Shown in pieces: positions 1 through 8,564 of a DNA stretch of 64,000 nucleotides (its first letter is position 1; each line of letters starts with the position of its first letter). Location of the stretch: the NCBI GenBank assembly GCA_947494675.1, contig CANLVP010000003.1:124001-188000 (forward strand), given 5' to 3'. The translations under genes were made by a program, and so were the position numbers. This stretch comes from an uncultured Paracoccaceae bacterium (GTDB lineage Bacteria; Pseudomonadota; Alphaproteobacteria; Rhodobacterales; Rhodobacteraceae). The notes below the pieces were generated by a model. It saw only the letters and a list, made by a program, of their open reading frames with translations. It searched no databases and was not told where the DNA came from.

Positions 1-1170
1 ATCACCACCGTGACCGCGCGGTCCAAAGACAAGGACCGCGGCGTTGATCTGTCGGGCTACGCTTGGGAAGACGACGCCGTTGCGGTTGCGACGCGCGACG
101 ATGTGGACGTCTTTGTCGAATTGATCGGCGGCGATGAAGGCCCCGCCAAAGACGCCACAGAGGCCGCCTTGAAGGCAGGCAAGGACGTCGTGACCGCCAA
201 CAAAGCGATGCTCGCCATCCATGGTCAGGCGCTGGCAGAACTGGCTGAGGGCGAAGGCCGCTTGATCCGGTATGAGGCCGCTGTAGCAGGCGGCATCCCG
301 GTTGTGAAGGCGCTGACCGAGGGCCTTGCGGGCAATGAAATCACCCGGATCATGGGCGTGATGAACGGCAGTTGTAACTACATCCTGACGCGGATGCAGG
401 ATGCGGGGCTCAGCTATCAAGAGGTCTTTGACGAGGCCAACGCCTTGGGCTTTCTTGAGGCCGACCCAGAGCTGGACGTAGGCGGGATTGATGCCGGTCA
501 CAAGCTGGCCATCCTGTCGTCGATTGCCTTTGGCAGTCAGGTCGATTTCGCCTCAATCGCGCTGGAAGGGATCGGGTCTGTGACGATTGAGGACATCAAT
601 CGGGCCGCCGATATGGGCTATAAGATCAAGCTTTTGGGTGTGGCGCAGATGACGGGGCGCGGGCTGGAACAGCGCATGTCGCCCTGTCTGGTGCCTGCCA
701 GTTCGCCGCTTGGGCAGTTGCAAGGCGGCACCAATATGGTTGTGCTCGAAGGTGACGCCGTCAGCCAGATCGTGCTACGCGGTCCCGGCGCGGGCGAAGG
801 TCCAACGGCCAGTGCGGTAATGGGCGATGTCATGGATATCGCGCGCGGAACGCGTGGGACAGTCTTTGGCCAGCCCGCCGCCGGTTTGCGCAAAGTGCGT
901 GCGGCCCAAGGATCGGTCGCTGCACCCTATTATCTGCGCCTGCAATTGATCGACAAACCCGGTGCCTTGGCCAAGATCGCGACGGTGCTGGGCGATGCGG
1001 GCATATCCATCGACCGGATGCGCCAATACGATCACCCGGATGCCGCCGCTCCGGTGTTGATCGTCACCCATAAAACGACGCGTGCTGCACTGGATGAGGC
1101 GATTGCCGCCTTTGGTGGCACGGGCGTTGTAGCCAGCGATCCCGTCGCCATACGAATCGAAGCGGTCTAG
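1..1170 (+). CDS. hom: Homoserine dehydrogenase (5' partial)
   Basis: NADP-dependent oxidoreductase converting aspartate semialdehyde to homoserine in the threonine/methionine branch. The reading frame is open from base 1, so the first ~40 residues (nucleotide-binding Rossmann start) lie outside the window; an internal GTG at 10 is not the true start. Visible family signatures are AAVAGGIPVVKAL, GVMNGSCNYILTRM and DPELDVGGIDAGHKLA in the catalytic domain. A C-terminal ACT domain (about the last 75 residues, from YYLRLQLIDKPGALAKI) suggests allosteric control by threonine. lysC, earlier in the same pathway, lies about 10 kb downstream and thrC is at 44-45 kb, so the threonine genes are dispersed rather than in one operon. 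Confidence 0.96.
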   Translation: MTTVTARSKDKDRGVDLSGYAWEDDAVAVATRDDVDVFVELIGGDEGPAKDATEAALKAGKDVVTANKAMLAIHGQALAELAEGEGRLIRYEAAVAGGIPVVKALTEGLAGNEITRIMGVMNGSCNYILTRMQDAGLSYQEVFDEANALGFLEADPELDVGGIDAGHKLAILSSIAFGSQVDFASIALEGIGSVTIEDINRAADMGYKIKLLGVAQMTGRGLEQRMSPCLVPASSPLGQLQGGTNMVVLEGDAVSQIVLRGPGAGEGPTASAVMGDVMDIARGTRGTVFGQPAAGLRKVRAAQGSVAAPYYLRLQLIDKPGALAKIATVLGDAGISIDRMRQYDHPDAAAPVLIVTHKTTRAALDEAIAAFGGTGVVASDPVAIRIEAV

Positions 1171-1191
1171 GCCGAGCGCTCTTTTTGCGGC

Positions 1192-1219
1192 CTAAACCGG
1201 GTCCTTTGGCCGGGTTTAG
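1192..1219 (+). terminator. Possible hairpin after hom
   Basis: CTAAACCGG and CCGGGTTTAG form an imperfect stem (one bulged base) around a loop of about 9 nt, between hom and glpX. There is no T-run, so this is weak as a Rho-independent terminator. It could be an RNA structure in the glpX leader. Confidence 0.3.
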
Positions 1220-1287
1220 CGCAAACAGGCTTGAGCTTCCGACCGTGGGAAGGTTTAGGTCAGGCAACTTTTCCAAGGAGCCTGATG

Positions 1288-2253
1288 ATGGCCAAAGCCC
1301 CCGATTTTAATGACCGCAACCTTTCGCTGGGCCTCGCCCGCGTTTCCGAAGCTGCCGCAATTGCCTGTGCGTCCCTGATCGGGCGCGGCGATGAAAAGGC
1401 CGCCGATCAAGCCGCTGTGGATGCCATGCGCACCCAGCTGAACCGGCTTGATATCGCAGGCGTCGTGGTCATCGGCGAAGGCGAGCGTGACGAGGCCCCG
1501 ATGCTGTTCATCGGCGAAGAGGTTGGCACCGGCAAAGGCCCCGGTGTGGACATCGCGCTTGATCCGCTAGAAGGCACCACGCTCACAGCGAAAGACATGC
1601 CCAACGCTTTGGCCGTGATCGCGATGGGCCCGCGCGGATCGATGCTGCACGCGCCCGACGTTTACATGGACAAGCTTGCGATTGGTCCGGGCTTTAAGAC
1701 CGGCGTTGTGACGCTGTCGATGTCCCCTGCTGAACGCGTCAGCGCATTGGCCGCGGCAAAGGGATGTTCGACCGAAGATATCACCGTCTGCGTGCTGGAA
1801 CGCCCCCGGCATGAGGACATGATTGCGGAGCTGCGCAGCACGGGTGCCGCGATCCGTTTGATCACCGACGGCGATGTGGCTGGCGTGATGCACTGCGCGG
1901 AACCTGCCAAGACCGGCATCGACATGTACATGGGTTCTGGTGGGGCGCCCGAAGGCGTGCTTGCGGCAGCGGCGCTCAAGTGCATGGGTGGTCAGATTTT
2001 TGGCAAGCTCTTGTTCCGCAATGATGATGAGCGGGGCCGCGCGTCAAAAGCCGGGATCACCAATTTTGACCGGGTCTATACCCGCGACGATATGGTGACA
2101 GGCGATGTGATCTTTGCAGCCACGGGCGTAACCGATGGGTCACTCCTGCCCGGTATCAAGCGCGAGGTTGGATTTGTGACCGCTGAGACGATTCTCATGC
2201 GCTCCAAAACCGGGTCGGTGCGGCACATGATCTATCGCAATCCTACCGCCTGA
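1288..2253 (+). CDS. glpX: Fructose-1,6-bisphosphatase class II
   Basis: Metal-dependent class II fructose-1,6-bisphosphatase (in some bacteria also sedoheptulose-bisphosphatase), acting in gluconeogenesis and the Calvin-type sugar phosphate pool in the cytosol. The 321-residue length is normal for GlpX. The family metal/substrate loops are visible: GEGERDEAPMLFIGEEVG near residue 60 and DPLEGTTLTAKD near residue 95. ATG at 1288 is chosen because AAGGAG at 1275-1280 sits 7 nt upstream; an adjacent ATG at 1285 and a longer upstream frame are less well placed. It follows hom by about 115 bp and may be co-transcribed with it. Confidence 0.95.
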   Translation: MAKAPDFNDRNLSLGLARVSEAAAIACASLIGRGDEKAADQAAVDAMRTQLNRLDIAGVVVIGEGERDEAPMLFIGEEVGTGKGPGVDIALDPLEGTTLTAKDMPNALAVIAMGPRGSMLHAPDVYMDKLAIGPGFKTGVVTLSMSPAERVSALAAAKGCSTEDITVCVLERPRHEDMIAELRSTGAAIRLITDGDVAGVMHCAEPAKTGIDMYMGSGGAPEGVLAAAALKCMGGQIFGKLLFRNDDERGRASKAGITNFDRVYTRDDMVTGDVIFAATGVTDGSLLPGIKREVGFVTAETILMRSKTGSVRHMIYRNPTA

Positions 2254-2322
2254 TCGCGGACATATTGAGCCAACGAAAGAGCGGGTAGCCTGCGGCGCTT
2301 ACACCGGATATGGTGGCGGTAT

Positions 2323-4086
2323 ATGAAAGATATGCCAGATATGCCCAGTTTCCTAAATGTCGACAGCTCTGCCACAGGGCGGCGTTGGGTTGGACCCAGC
2401 GGCGAAGAAGACCGGCTGTCCGAAGCCATGGCGCAAGAGACGGGCCTGCCCGCACCGCTTTGCCGCACGCTGGTGCGGCGTGGTGTTGCGCCATCCGAGG
2501 CGGACGCTTTTCTTGCCCCGACGCTGCGTGATTTGCTGCCCGACCCCTTGGTTCTGCGCGATATGGGCAAAGCCGCAGAGCGGTTTCTACTGGCGGTGGC
2601 GCGGTCCGAAAAGATCGCGATATTCGCCGATTACGACGTGGATGGTGGCACCTCAGCGGCGCTGCTGATCTCTTGGCTCCGCGATATGGGGCGGCGGGCG
2701 ACGCTTTACGTGCCCGACCGCATTGACGAAGGCTATGGCCCCAATGATGAGGCGATGGCGGCGCTCGCGCGTGACCATGATCTGATCGTTTGCGTCGATT
2801 GCGGCACACTGTCTCACGGGCCAATAGCGGCGGCGGTTGGTGCGGATGTAATCGTGCTCGACCACCATTTGGGGGGCGAAACGCTGCCTGATGCGCATGC
2901 GATTGTGAACCCAAACCGACAGGACGAAAGCGGTGATCTGGCGCATCTTTGCGCGGCGGCTGTGGTCTTTCTGATGCTGGTTGAGGCGAACCGCCAGTTG
3001 AAGACAGAGGGCCAAAAGGGCCCGGACCTGATCGCGCTGCTGGACCTCGTTGCCCTTGCCACCGTGGCCGACGTTGCCCCCTTGGTTGGGGTGAACCGTG
3101 CACTGGTCCGGCAGGGCCTGTCGGTGATGGCGCGGCGCGACCGGATTGGCCTGCGCGCTTTGGCTGATGTTGCGGGCCTTGATACCGCGCCTTCATCCTA
3201 TCACCTTGGGTTTCTACTCGGGCCGCGCGTCAACGCAGGCGGGCGGATCGGCAAAGCGGACCTTGGCGCGCGGCTTTTGGCCACGGACAACCCGCAAGAG
3301 GCAAGCGATCTGGCCGACAAGCTGGATCAGCTCAACACCGAACGGCGCGAGGTTGAGGCCGAGGTGCGCGCATTGGCGCTGGAACAAGCCGAAGAACGCG
3401 GCACAGATGCTGCCCTTGTCTGGGCGGCGGCGGATGGCTGGCATCCGGGCGTTGTGGGCATCGTCGCCTCGCGCTTGAAAGAACAGACGAACAGACCCGC
3501 AATTGTCATCGGCTTTGACGGTGATATCGGCAAAGGGTCGGGTCGCTCTGTGGCAGGCATTGATCTGGGTGCCGCGATCCAGCGGCTGGCAGCCGAGGGG
3601 CTGCTGGAAAAAGGTGGTGGGCATAAGATGGCCGCAGGGCTGACGGTGCTGCGCGACAAGCTTGAGCCCGCGATGGTGCGGCTGGAAGAACTGCTTTCAA
3701 AACAGGGGGCTGACACGCTGGGTCCTGCAGATTTGCGGCTTGATGGCGTGCTGATGCCCGGTGCGGCCACGGTGGAACTGATCGAGATGATCGAGGGCGC
3801 GGGCCCCTTTGGTGCCGGTGCGCCCGCGCCGCGATTTGCCTTCCCCGATTGCCAGATCCTTTTTGCCAAAGAGGTCGGCACTGGCCACCTGAAAGTCACC
3901 TATGGCGACGGTCTGGGAGCACGAATCGATGCGATTGCATTTGGCGCGATGGATGGCCCACTGGGGCCCATGCTGATCAACCACAAGGGCGCGCGGTTTC
4001 ATCTGGCCGGGCGGCTAGAGGTCAACACTTGGCGTGGTCGCCAAAGCCCGCAACTGCGGCTCGAGGATGCTGCACCGGCCCATTAG
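2323..4086 (+). CDS. recJ: Single-stranded-DNA-specific exonuclease RecJ
   Basis: 5'-3' single-strand DNA exonuclease of the DHH phosphoesterase superfamily, used in recombination repair and mismatch repair. In the 587-residue protein motif I is DYDVDG (103-108), motif II lies around DCGT (159-162), motif III is the DHH triad (180-182), and the DHHA1 motif GGGHKMAAG is at 431-439; the GWHPGVVGIVASRL stretch (372-385) is also typical of RecJ. Length is as expected. The start is uncertain: ATG 2323 gives an odd MKDMPDMP leader, and in-frame ATG 2335 or 2341 are alternatives. It lies 69 bp after glpX on the same strand. Confidence 0.95.
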   Translation: MKDMPDMPSFLNVDSSATGRRWVGPSGEEDRLSEAMAQETGLPAPLCRTLVRRGVAPSEADAFLAPTLRDLLPDPLVLRDMGKAAERFLLAVARSEKIAIFADYDVDGGTSAALLISWLRDMGRRATLYVPDRIDEGYGPNDEAMAALARDHDLIVCVDCGTLSHGPIAAAVGADVIVLDHHLGGETLPDAHAIVNPNRQDESGDLAHLCAAAVVFLMLVEANRQLKTEGQKGPDLIALLDLVALATVADVAPLVGVNRALVRQGLSVMARRDRIGLRALADVAGLDTAPSSYHLGFLLGPRVNAGGRIGKADLGARLLATDNPQEASDLADKLDQLNTERREVEAEVRALALEQAEERGTDAALVWAAADGWHPGVVGIVASRLKEQTNRPAIVIGFDGDIGKGSGRSVAGIDLGAAIQRLAAEGLLEKGGGHKMAAGLTVLRDKLEPAMVRLEELLSKQGADTLGPADLRLDGVLMPGAATVELIEMIEGAGPFGAGAPAPRFAFPDCQILFAKEVGTGHLKVTYGDGLGARIDAIAFGAMDGPLGPMLINHKGARFHLAGRLEVNTWRGRQSPQLRLEDAAPAH

Positions 4087-4125
4087 GCCCCCAAAATTTT
4101 GTGCAAAAAACCCGCAAGAATCCTC

Positions 4126-4154
4126 TTGCCCTTGGTGAAAGCTTTGCCTAAATA
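4126..4154 (+). promoter_or_regulatory. Likely sigma-70 promoter of tRNA-Glu
   Basis: TTGCCC (4126-4131), a 17-bp spacer and TAAATA (4149-4154) form a good -35/-10 pair. Predicted initiation is near 4161, just before the mature tRNA 5' end at 4170. Confidence 0.5.
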
Positions 4155-4169
4155 CGCCCCACCAAGTGC

Positions 4170-4244
4170 GGTCCCTTCGTCTATCGGTTAGGACGCCAGG
4201 TTTTCAACCTGGAAAGAGGGGTTCGATTCCCCTAGGGACTGCCA
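4170..4244 (+). tRNA. tRNA-Glu (UUC)
   Basis: A 75-nt cloverleaf. The acceptor GGTCCCT pairs with AGGGACT (first pair G-U) followed by discriminator G and an encoded CCA (4242-4244). The anticodon stem CCAGG/CCTGG encloses loop TTTTCAA with anticodon TTC at 4203-4205. The T-arm AGGGG-TTCGATT-CCCCT is intact. Confidence 0.97.
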
Positions 4245-4265
4245 TGGTACCCCTTCCCCAAATTG

Positions 4266-4775
4266 TTATGACGTCAGCCGCTTGAACCAGCCCCTTTTGG
4301 GTGCGTCATCGTCGGCCTCCGCGTCATCCCCGCCCGGTCCTTCCACGGCGTCCTTGAAGTTGGAAAAGAATTCTTCCGCCATGCGCTTGGCGAATCCGTC
4401 GATGATGCGGCTGCCCAGTTGCGCGAGCTTGCCGCCGACCTTCGCCTCAACTGCATAGTGCAGCACAGTGGATTCCCCGTCGGGTTCCAGCCGCACGTCA
4501 GCCCCGCCTTTGGCAAATCCCGCAGGTCCGCCTTTGCCCTCGCCCGTGATGGTCAGCGACGTGGGTTCCACACGGTCGGACAGGGTGACGATCCCCTTGA
4601 ACGTCGCCTTCACCGGGCCGACCTTTTGCACCACCGTCGCGGTAAAGCCGTCGTCAGCATTGCCGGCCATTTCGGTGCAGCCGGGCACGCAAGCCTTGAG
4701 GACATCCGGGTCCAAGAGAGCCGCCCAAACGGTGGCGGCATCGACATTAATTGTCTGGCTTTCGCTGAGTTTCAT
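4266..4775 (-). CDS. CoxG-like SRPBCC family protein
   Basis: 169-residue protein of the CoxG / carbon monoxide dehydrogenase subunit G family (START-like SRPBCC fold). CoxG proteins help anchor or mature Mo-hydroxylases, but many homologues are merely predicted lipid or ligand binders. The N-terminal pattern INVDAATVWAALLDPDVLKACVPGC is characteristic, and an acidic then basic C-tail ends in GWFKRLTS. No CO dehydrogenase genes are in the window. The gene lies 64 bp downstream of modC on the same strand, so molybdate import and a Mo-enzyme accessory role may be linked (inference). Confidence 0.85.
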   Translation of the reverse strand: MKLSESQTINVDAATVWAALLDPDVLKACVPGCTEMAGNADDGFTATVVQKVGPVKATFKGIVTLSDRVEPTSLTITGEGKGGPAGFAKGGADVRLEPDGESTVLHYAVEAKVGGKLAQLGSRIIDGFAKRMAEEFFSNFKDAVEGPGGDDAEADDDAPKRGWFKRLTS

Positions 4776-4839
4776 GGTCGCGTCCTTTGTGGTCTTTGGT
4801 CAGCTTATCTGTGCCCGCCCGATTGGCAATCGCTTTGGA

Positions 4840-5868
4840 TCAGCGGTTGACAGCGGTAGCTTTGATGATCGCAAAGATGCCCTGCACCGGTTTGAGGTCC
4901 ATCTGCCGCGCGGACCGGCGGGTGATCCGGGCCAGCAATGGATCGCCAGCGGCATCAAGTGCCACATCGACATAGCCATCATGGGTGTCAGTCAGGCTTT
5001 GGATCGTTACGGCCAAGCTATTGAGCGCGCTCAGCCTCGTCGGCGCCACATCTGACAAGATCACATCGCGGGCGGGAATGCGCAGGCGAAGCGTTTCCCC
5101 GACCGTCCCGATCTGACCGGGGATCATCAGCCTGCCCGCCTTGGCCTGCACGTTTGTCATGTGGTCGGCAGGGTCAAAGTCCGTGACCTGAACGGGTAAA
5201 ACCGCGCCCGCGACGGATGCACCAAGTTCAGGGATCAGTGCAGGCGTGCTCAGCAAGGTTTCCAGCGGTCCGGCCTGCACAAGCCGCCCATCCCGCACCA
5301 ACACAAGCGTTGTCGCAAGGCGCGCCACCTCGGCCATGTCGTGACTGACGTAAAGGATCGGTACTTTGGCGGTGTCGCGCAGGCGTTCCAGATAGGGCAT
5401 GACCTCTGCCTTGCGCGCCGCATCGAGGCTGGCGAGCGGTTCGTCCAACAGCAGGAGCTGCGGTGCGCGCATCAGGGCGCGTCCGATGGCGACACGTTGC
5501 GCCTCGCCGCCTGACAGGTTGGCTGGGCGACGGTTGAGCAAATTGCCAAGGCCGAGCATTTCAATGATGCGGTCGCGGTCGTGGCTGCCGCCATAGGCGA
5601 GGTTCTGCTCCACAGTCATATGCGGGAAAAGACGTGCATCTTGAAAGACATAGCCGATCTTGCGGGCTTGCGGCGGCAGGTGGGAAAGCTCCTGCCCATC
5701 CAGCCTCACATGACCCGATTGCAGCGACGTCAGGCCAGCAATGGCGCGCAGAATGCTGGTCTTGCCCGCACCAGACGGGCCAAAGATCGCGGTCAACCCG
5801 GCGGGCGCCTCAAACGCCACATCAAGTGTCAAATCGCCAAGGCGTTGGTGCAAAGCCACATCAATCAT
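4840..5868 (-). CDS. modC: Molybdate ABC transporter ATP-binding protein ModC
   Basis: ATPase of the molybdate/tungstate importer. Numbered from MIDVALHQ (342 residues): Walker A GPSGAGKTS 30-38, signature LSGGE 118-122, Walker B LLLLDEP 138-144. The C-terminal ~140 residues fit the TOBE/Mop molybdate-sensing domain found in ModC. The start at 5868 overlaps the modB stop by 4 bp (ATGA), which favours it over an upstream in-frame ATG at 5895. Last gene of modA-modB-modC, transcribed leftward. Confidence 0.95.
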   Translation of the reverse strand: MIDVALHQRLGDLTLDVAFEAPAGLTAIFGPSGAGKTSILRAIAGLTSLQSGHVRLDGQELSHLPPQARKIGYVFQDARLFPHMTVEQNLAYGGSHDRDRIIEMLGLGNLLNRRPANLSGGEAQRVAIGRALMRAPQLLLLDEPLASLDAARKAEVMPYLERLRDTAKVPILYVSHDMAEVARLATTLVLVRDGRLVQAGPLETLLSTPALIPELGASVAGAVLPVQVTDFDPADHMTNVQAKAGRLMIPGQIGTVGETLRLRIPARDVILSDVAPTRLSALNSLAVTIQSLTDTHDGYVDVALDAAGDPLLARITRRSARQMDLKPVQGIFAIIKATAVNR

Positions 5869-6551
5869 CGTGCACGCACCCGCCGGGCGAGCCATTCGCT
5901 CGCGATCAAAGCGCCCATCGCCAGCACGATTGAGACGATCACAAGGGCCACAACCGCGCCCTCTTGCCCCGGCACCTGCAACAACCCGTAGATCGCAGAG
6001 GGGATCGTTTGGGTCTGGCCGGGGATCGCGGCGACAAAGGTGATCGTGGCGCCGAATTCGCCCAACGCCTTGGCAAAGCCCAGAACCGCGCCTGCCAGCA
6101 CGCCGGGTGCGATCAGCGGCAGCGTGACGGTGGCAAAAATGCGCATGCGGGACGCGCCAAGGGTCGCGGCGGCCTCTTCCAATCCGGGATCGACCGCCTC
6201 AATCCCAAGGCGGACGGCCCGGACCATCAGCGGAAACGCCATGATCGCCGCGGCCAATGCGGCCCCGGTCCAACGAAACGCCAGTGTGATGCCAAAGGTT
6301 TGCGCCAGCCAGCCGCCGATGACACCGTTGCCGCCAAAAACGACGAGCAACAAATAACCGGTGACGACGGGCGGCAAGACGAGCGGCAAATGCACCAGAC
6401 CGTTGAGGACCTGCTTGCCCCAGAACTCACGTCGCGCCAGCACATGCGCCACCCAGATCGCCAGCGGAAGAGCACAGAGTGTGGCCACCAACGCAACGCG
6501 TAGCGATAAGAGGACAGCCGTCCAAGCGGCGGCATCAAGGCCCAGCGTCAT
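5865..6551 (-). CDS. modB: Molybdate ABC transporter permease ModB
   Basis: 228-residue inner-membrane permease with five to six hydrophobic segments. It carries the EAA-type cytoplasmic loop (LEEAAATLGASRMRIFATVTL) that docks on ModC, and the ModB-typical EFGATITFVAAIPGQTQT stretch. Four-base overlaps with modA upstream and modC downstream show translational coupling. Length is normal for ModB. Confidence 0.95.
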   Translation of the reverse strand: MTLGLDAAAWTAVLLSLRVALVATLCALPLAIWVAHVLARREFWGKQVLNGLVHLPLVLPPVVTGYLLLVVFGGNGVIGGWLAQTFGITLAFRWTGAALAAAIMAFPLMVRAVRLGIEAVDPGLEEAAATLGASRMRIFATVTLPLIAPGVLAGAVLGFAKALGEFGATITFVAAIPGQTQTIPSAIYGLLQVPGQEGAVVALVIVSIVLAMGALIASEWLARRVRAR

Positions 6552-7267
6552 GGGGCGTTCAGGGCGATAAACCCTGCCGTTTCAAAGACTTCCCGCCCGA
6601 TTGGCCCGGTTAACAGGGCCAGAAAGTCAGCGGCCCGTGGCGCATCGCTGAGCCGAGCCGCGGGATAGATGATGGGGGCATGGCTCGTTGCGGGAAATTC
6701 CGCCCGGATGGCCACGTTCGGGTCCGCGTGCGCGTCGGTGGCATAGGTGATACCAAGCGGAGCCTCCCCCCGCGCGACCAGCACCAAGGCCGCGCGCACG
6801 CTATCAACCTCGGCCAGTTGGTCGGCCACGCCATCCCAAAGGTCCAGGTTTCGCAAGGCTTCGGCCCCGTATTGCCCTGCAGGCACGGCCTGCGTCAGGC
6901 CCATGGCCAAGCGCCCCTCGCCCAATGCGGCGGCGATCCCTTCTGGCGTCAGGGGCACGGGCGGCCCCTCTGCCCCGATCAACACCAACCTGTTGCCCAA
7001 AAGATCAACGCGGTCCTGCGCCCGGTCGCCCAGCGCATCCATCCATTGCGGGTGGGCCAGCACGATCACATCTGCCGGTGCGCCTGCCATCGCTTGCCGC
7101 GCCAGAACGCCGCTGCCGCCATAGGACACCACGGCGTCACCAAATTCAGCGGCGAGCGCATCCATCGGCTCTTTCAAACTGGCGGCGGCAAAAACGACCA
7201 AAGGCTCTGCCCGCGCTGGGCCCGCCGCAAGCAGCAATGCCGCACAGATGATCGCCTTGAACCTCAT
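6548..7267 (-). CDS. modA: Molybdate-binding periplasmic protein ModA
   Basis: 239-residue substrate-binding protein. The start at 7267 gives a classical signal peptide (MRFKAIICAALLLAAGPARA, cleavage before EPLVVFAAASL). The AAASL motif near the mature N-terminus contributes the oxyanion-binding serine in ModA. A longer frame starting at 7288 would put charged residues ahead of the signal peptide. First gene of modABC. No ModE-type palindrome was found in the 85-bp divergent spacer to the Kdo transferase gene. Confidence 0.93.
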   Translation of the reverse strand: MRFKAIICAALLLAAGPARAEPLVVFAAASLKEPMDALAAEFGDAVVSYGGSGVLARQAMAGAPADVIVLAHPQWMDALGDRAQDRVDLLGNRLVLIGAEGPPVPLTPEGIAAALGEGRLAMGLTQAVPAGQYGAEALRNLDLWDGVADQLAEVDSVRAALVLVARGEAPLGITYATDAHADPNVAIRAEFPATSHAPIIYPAARLSDAPRAADFLALLTGPIGREVFETAGFIALNAP

Positions 7268-7352
7268 GGCGCGACTATTTCGCGCCACCCTGCGCTTGGC
7301 AAGACCGCGCGGGGCCTGTTAGGTCAGTCGCGGAATAAATGGGGACGCCCCT

Positions 7353-8564
7353 TTGCTGCTTCTGCGCCTGATCTATGTGATTTTATTGCCGCTTTTGGTG
7401 TTGGGCCGGGTGTGGGCAGTGCTGCGCGGGCGCGAAAGCTGGGGCGACTTGTGGACCCGACTGCGCGGCCCTGCTGTTCCGGCGGGTGCGGTCTGGGTTC
7501 ACGGTGCAAGCGTGGGGGAAGTGGCCTCTGCCAAGCCGATCATTGAAGCCCTTTCGGACCGGCCCTTGCTGGTGACTGTCAACACGACAACCGGGCGGGA
7601 CCGCGTCGCAAGTTGGGGCATGGCGCATGTGACAGCGACCCTTGCGCCGTTGGATTTTGCCCATGTGGCGCGGCGCATGGCGGCGCAGACCAGCGCCCTA
7701 GTCGTGCTGGAAAATGAGCTTTGGCCGATGCGGATGCGCGCCGCACATGCCGCGAAAGTGCCTGTGGTGATGCTGGGCGCGCGTATGTCGGACCGGTCCG
7801 CGCGGGCATGGGGCCGATTTGCTGGCGTTGCGGCGGATATGTTGGGACCTGTGGGTTTGGTCGTGCCGCAAGATACAGGTTCGGCGCGCAATCTGGTCGC
7901 GCTTGGCGTGTCGTCTGACAGGATGCTGGCCCCTGTTGCGCTCAAGGCAGCTTATGTGGCCGAAACGCGGGAACTGCCTGCGGAGGCAGAGGGATTTGAC
8001 CGCGCGCGAACCGTGCTTGCCGCTGCGACCCATGTCGGCGAGGAAGAGATCGTCTTGGACGCTTTCCGTACGGCACTTGAAACCCAACCTGATCTGCGCC
8101 TGATCCTCGCGCCCCGCCATCCCGAACGCGGCGCTGCGCTGTGTGATCTGATCACCGCCAAAGGGTTTGCCCCGACGCAGCGCAGTGCGGGCCAAGAACC
8201 GGGGCAAATCTATCTGGCAGATACGCTTGGCGAGATGCCGTTCTGGTATCGCGTGGCGGGTGTCGTCTTTGTCGGCGGGTCGCTGGTGGACAAAGGCGGC
8301 CATACCCCGTTTGAACCGATCGCCTATGGCTGCCCCCTGCTGCATGGCCCATCGGTGCGCAACTTTGCGGATATCTATGGGGCCCTGGATGCAGGCAACG
8401 GGGCCGTGGCTGTCGCTGGGTCAGACGATTTGGCCTCAGCGATGGTTGCGCATCTGGGGGACGATGCCATGGCCAATCGCGCCAGCGAGATTGCAGCACC
8501 TGTCGACCTTGCCCCGCTGATCGCACAGATCAAAGCGACGCTACCCGCCCCGCCAACACGCTAA
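7353..8564 (+). CDS. waaA: 3-deoxy-D-manno-octulosonic acid (Kdo) transferase
   Basis: CMP-Kdo:lipid A glycosyltransferase for the inner LPS core, anchored at the inner membrane. The 403 residues begin with an N-terminal membrane anchor (about residues 2-22), then an N-terminal GT30 domain with WVHGASVGEV (48-57), then a nucleotide-sugar domain with FVGGSLVDKGGHTPFEPIAYG near the C-terminus. The start is probably TTG at 7353: the frame is closed by a stop at 7320 and has no ATG or GTG before it. The 3' end overlaps the convergent deacetylase gene by 35 bp. Slightly shorter than enterobacterial WaaA. Confidence 0.9.
   Translation: MLLLRLIYVILLPLLVLGRVWAVLRGRESWGDLWTRLRGPAVPAGAVWVHGASVGEVASAKPIIEALSDRPLLVTVNTTTGRDRVASWGMAHVTATLAPLDFAHVARRMAAQTSALVVLENELWPMRMRAAHAAKVPVVMLGARMSDRSARAWGRFAGVAADMLGPVGLVVPQDTGSARNLVALGVSSDRMLAPVALKAAYVAETRELPAEAEGFDRARTVLAAATHVGEEEIVLDAFRTALETQPDLRLILAPRHPERGAALCDLITAKGFAPTQRSAGQEPGQIYLADTLGEMPFWYRVAGVVFVGGSLVDKGGHTPFEPIAYGCPLLHGPSVRNFADIYGALDAGNGAVAVAGSDDLASAMVAHLGDDAMANRASEIAAPVDLAPLIAQIKATLPAPPTR

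Noticed and set aside
2243-3196. 317-codon open frame on the minus strand
   Set aside because: Pro/Arg/Ser-rich shadow of recJ without motifs.
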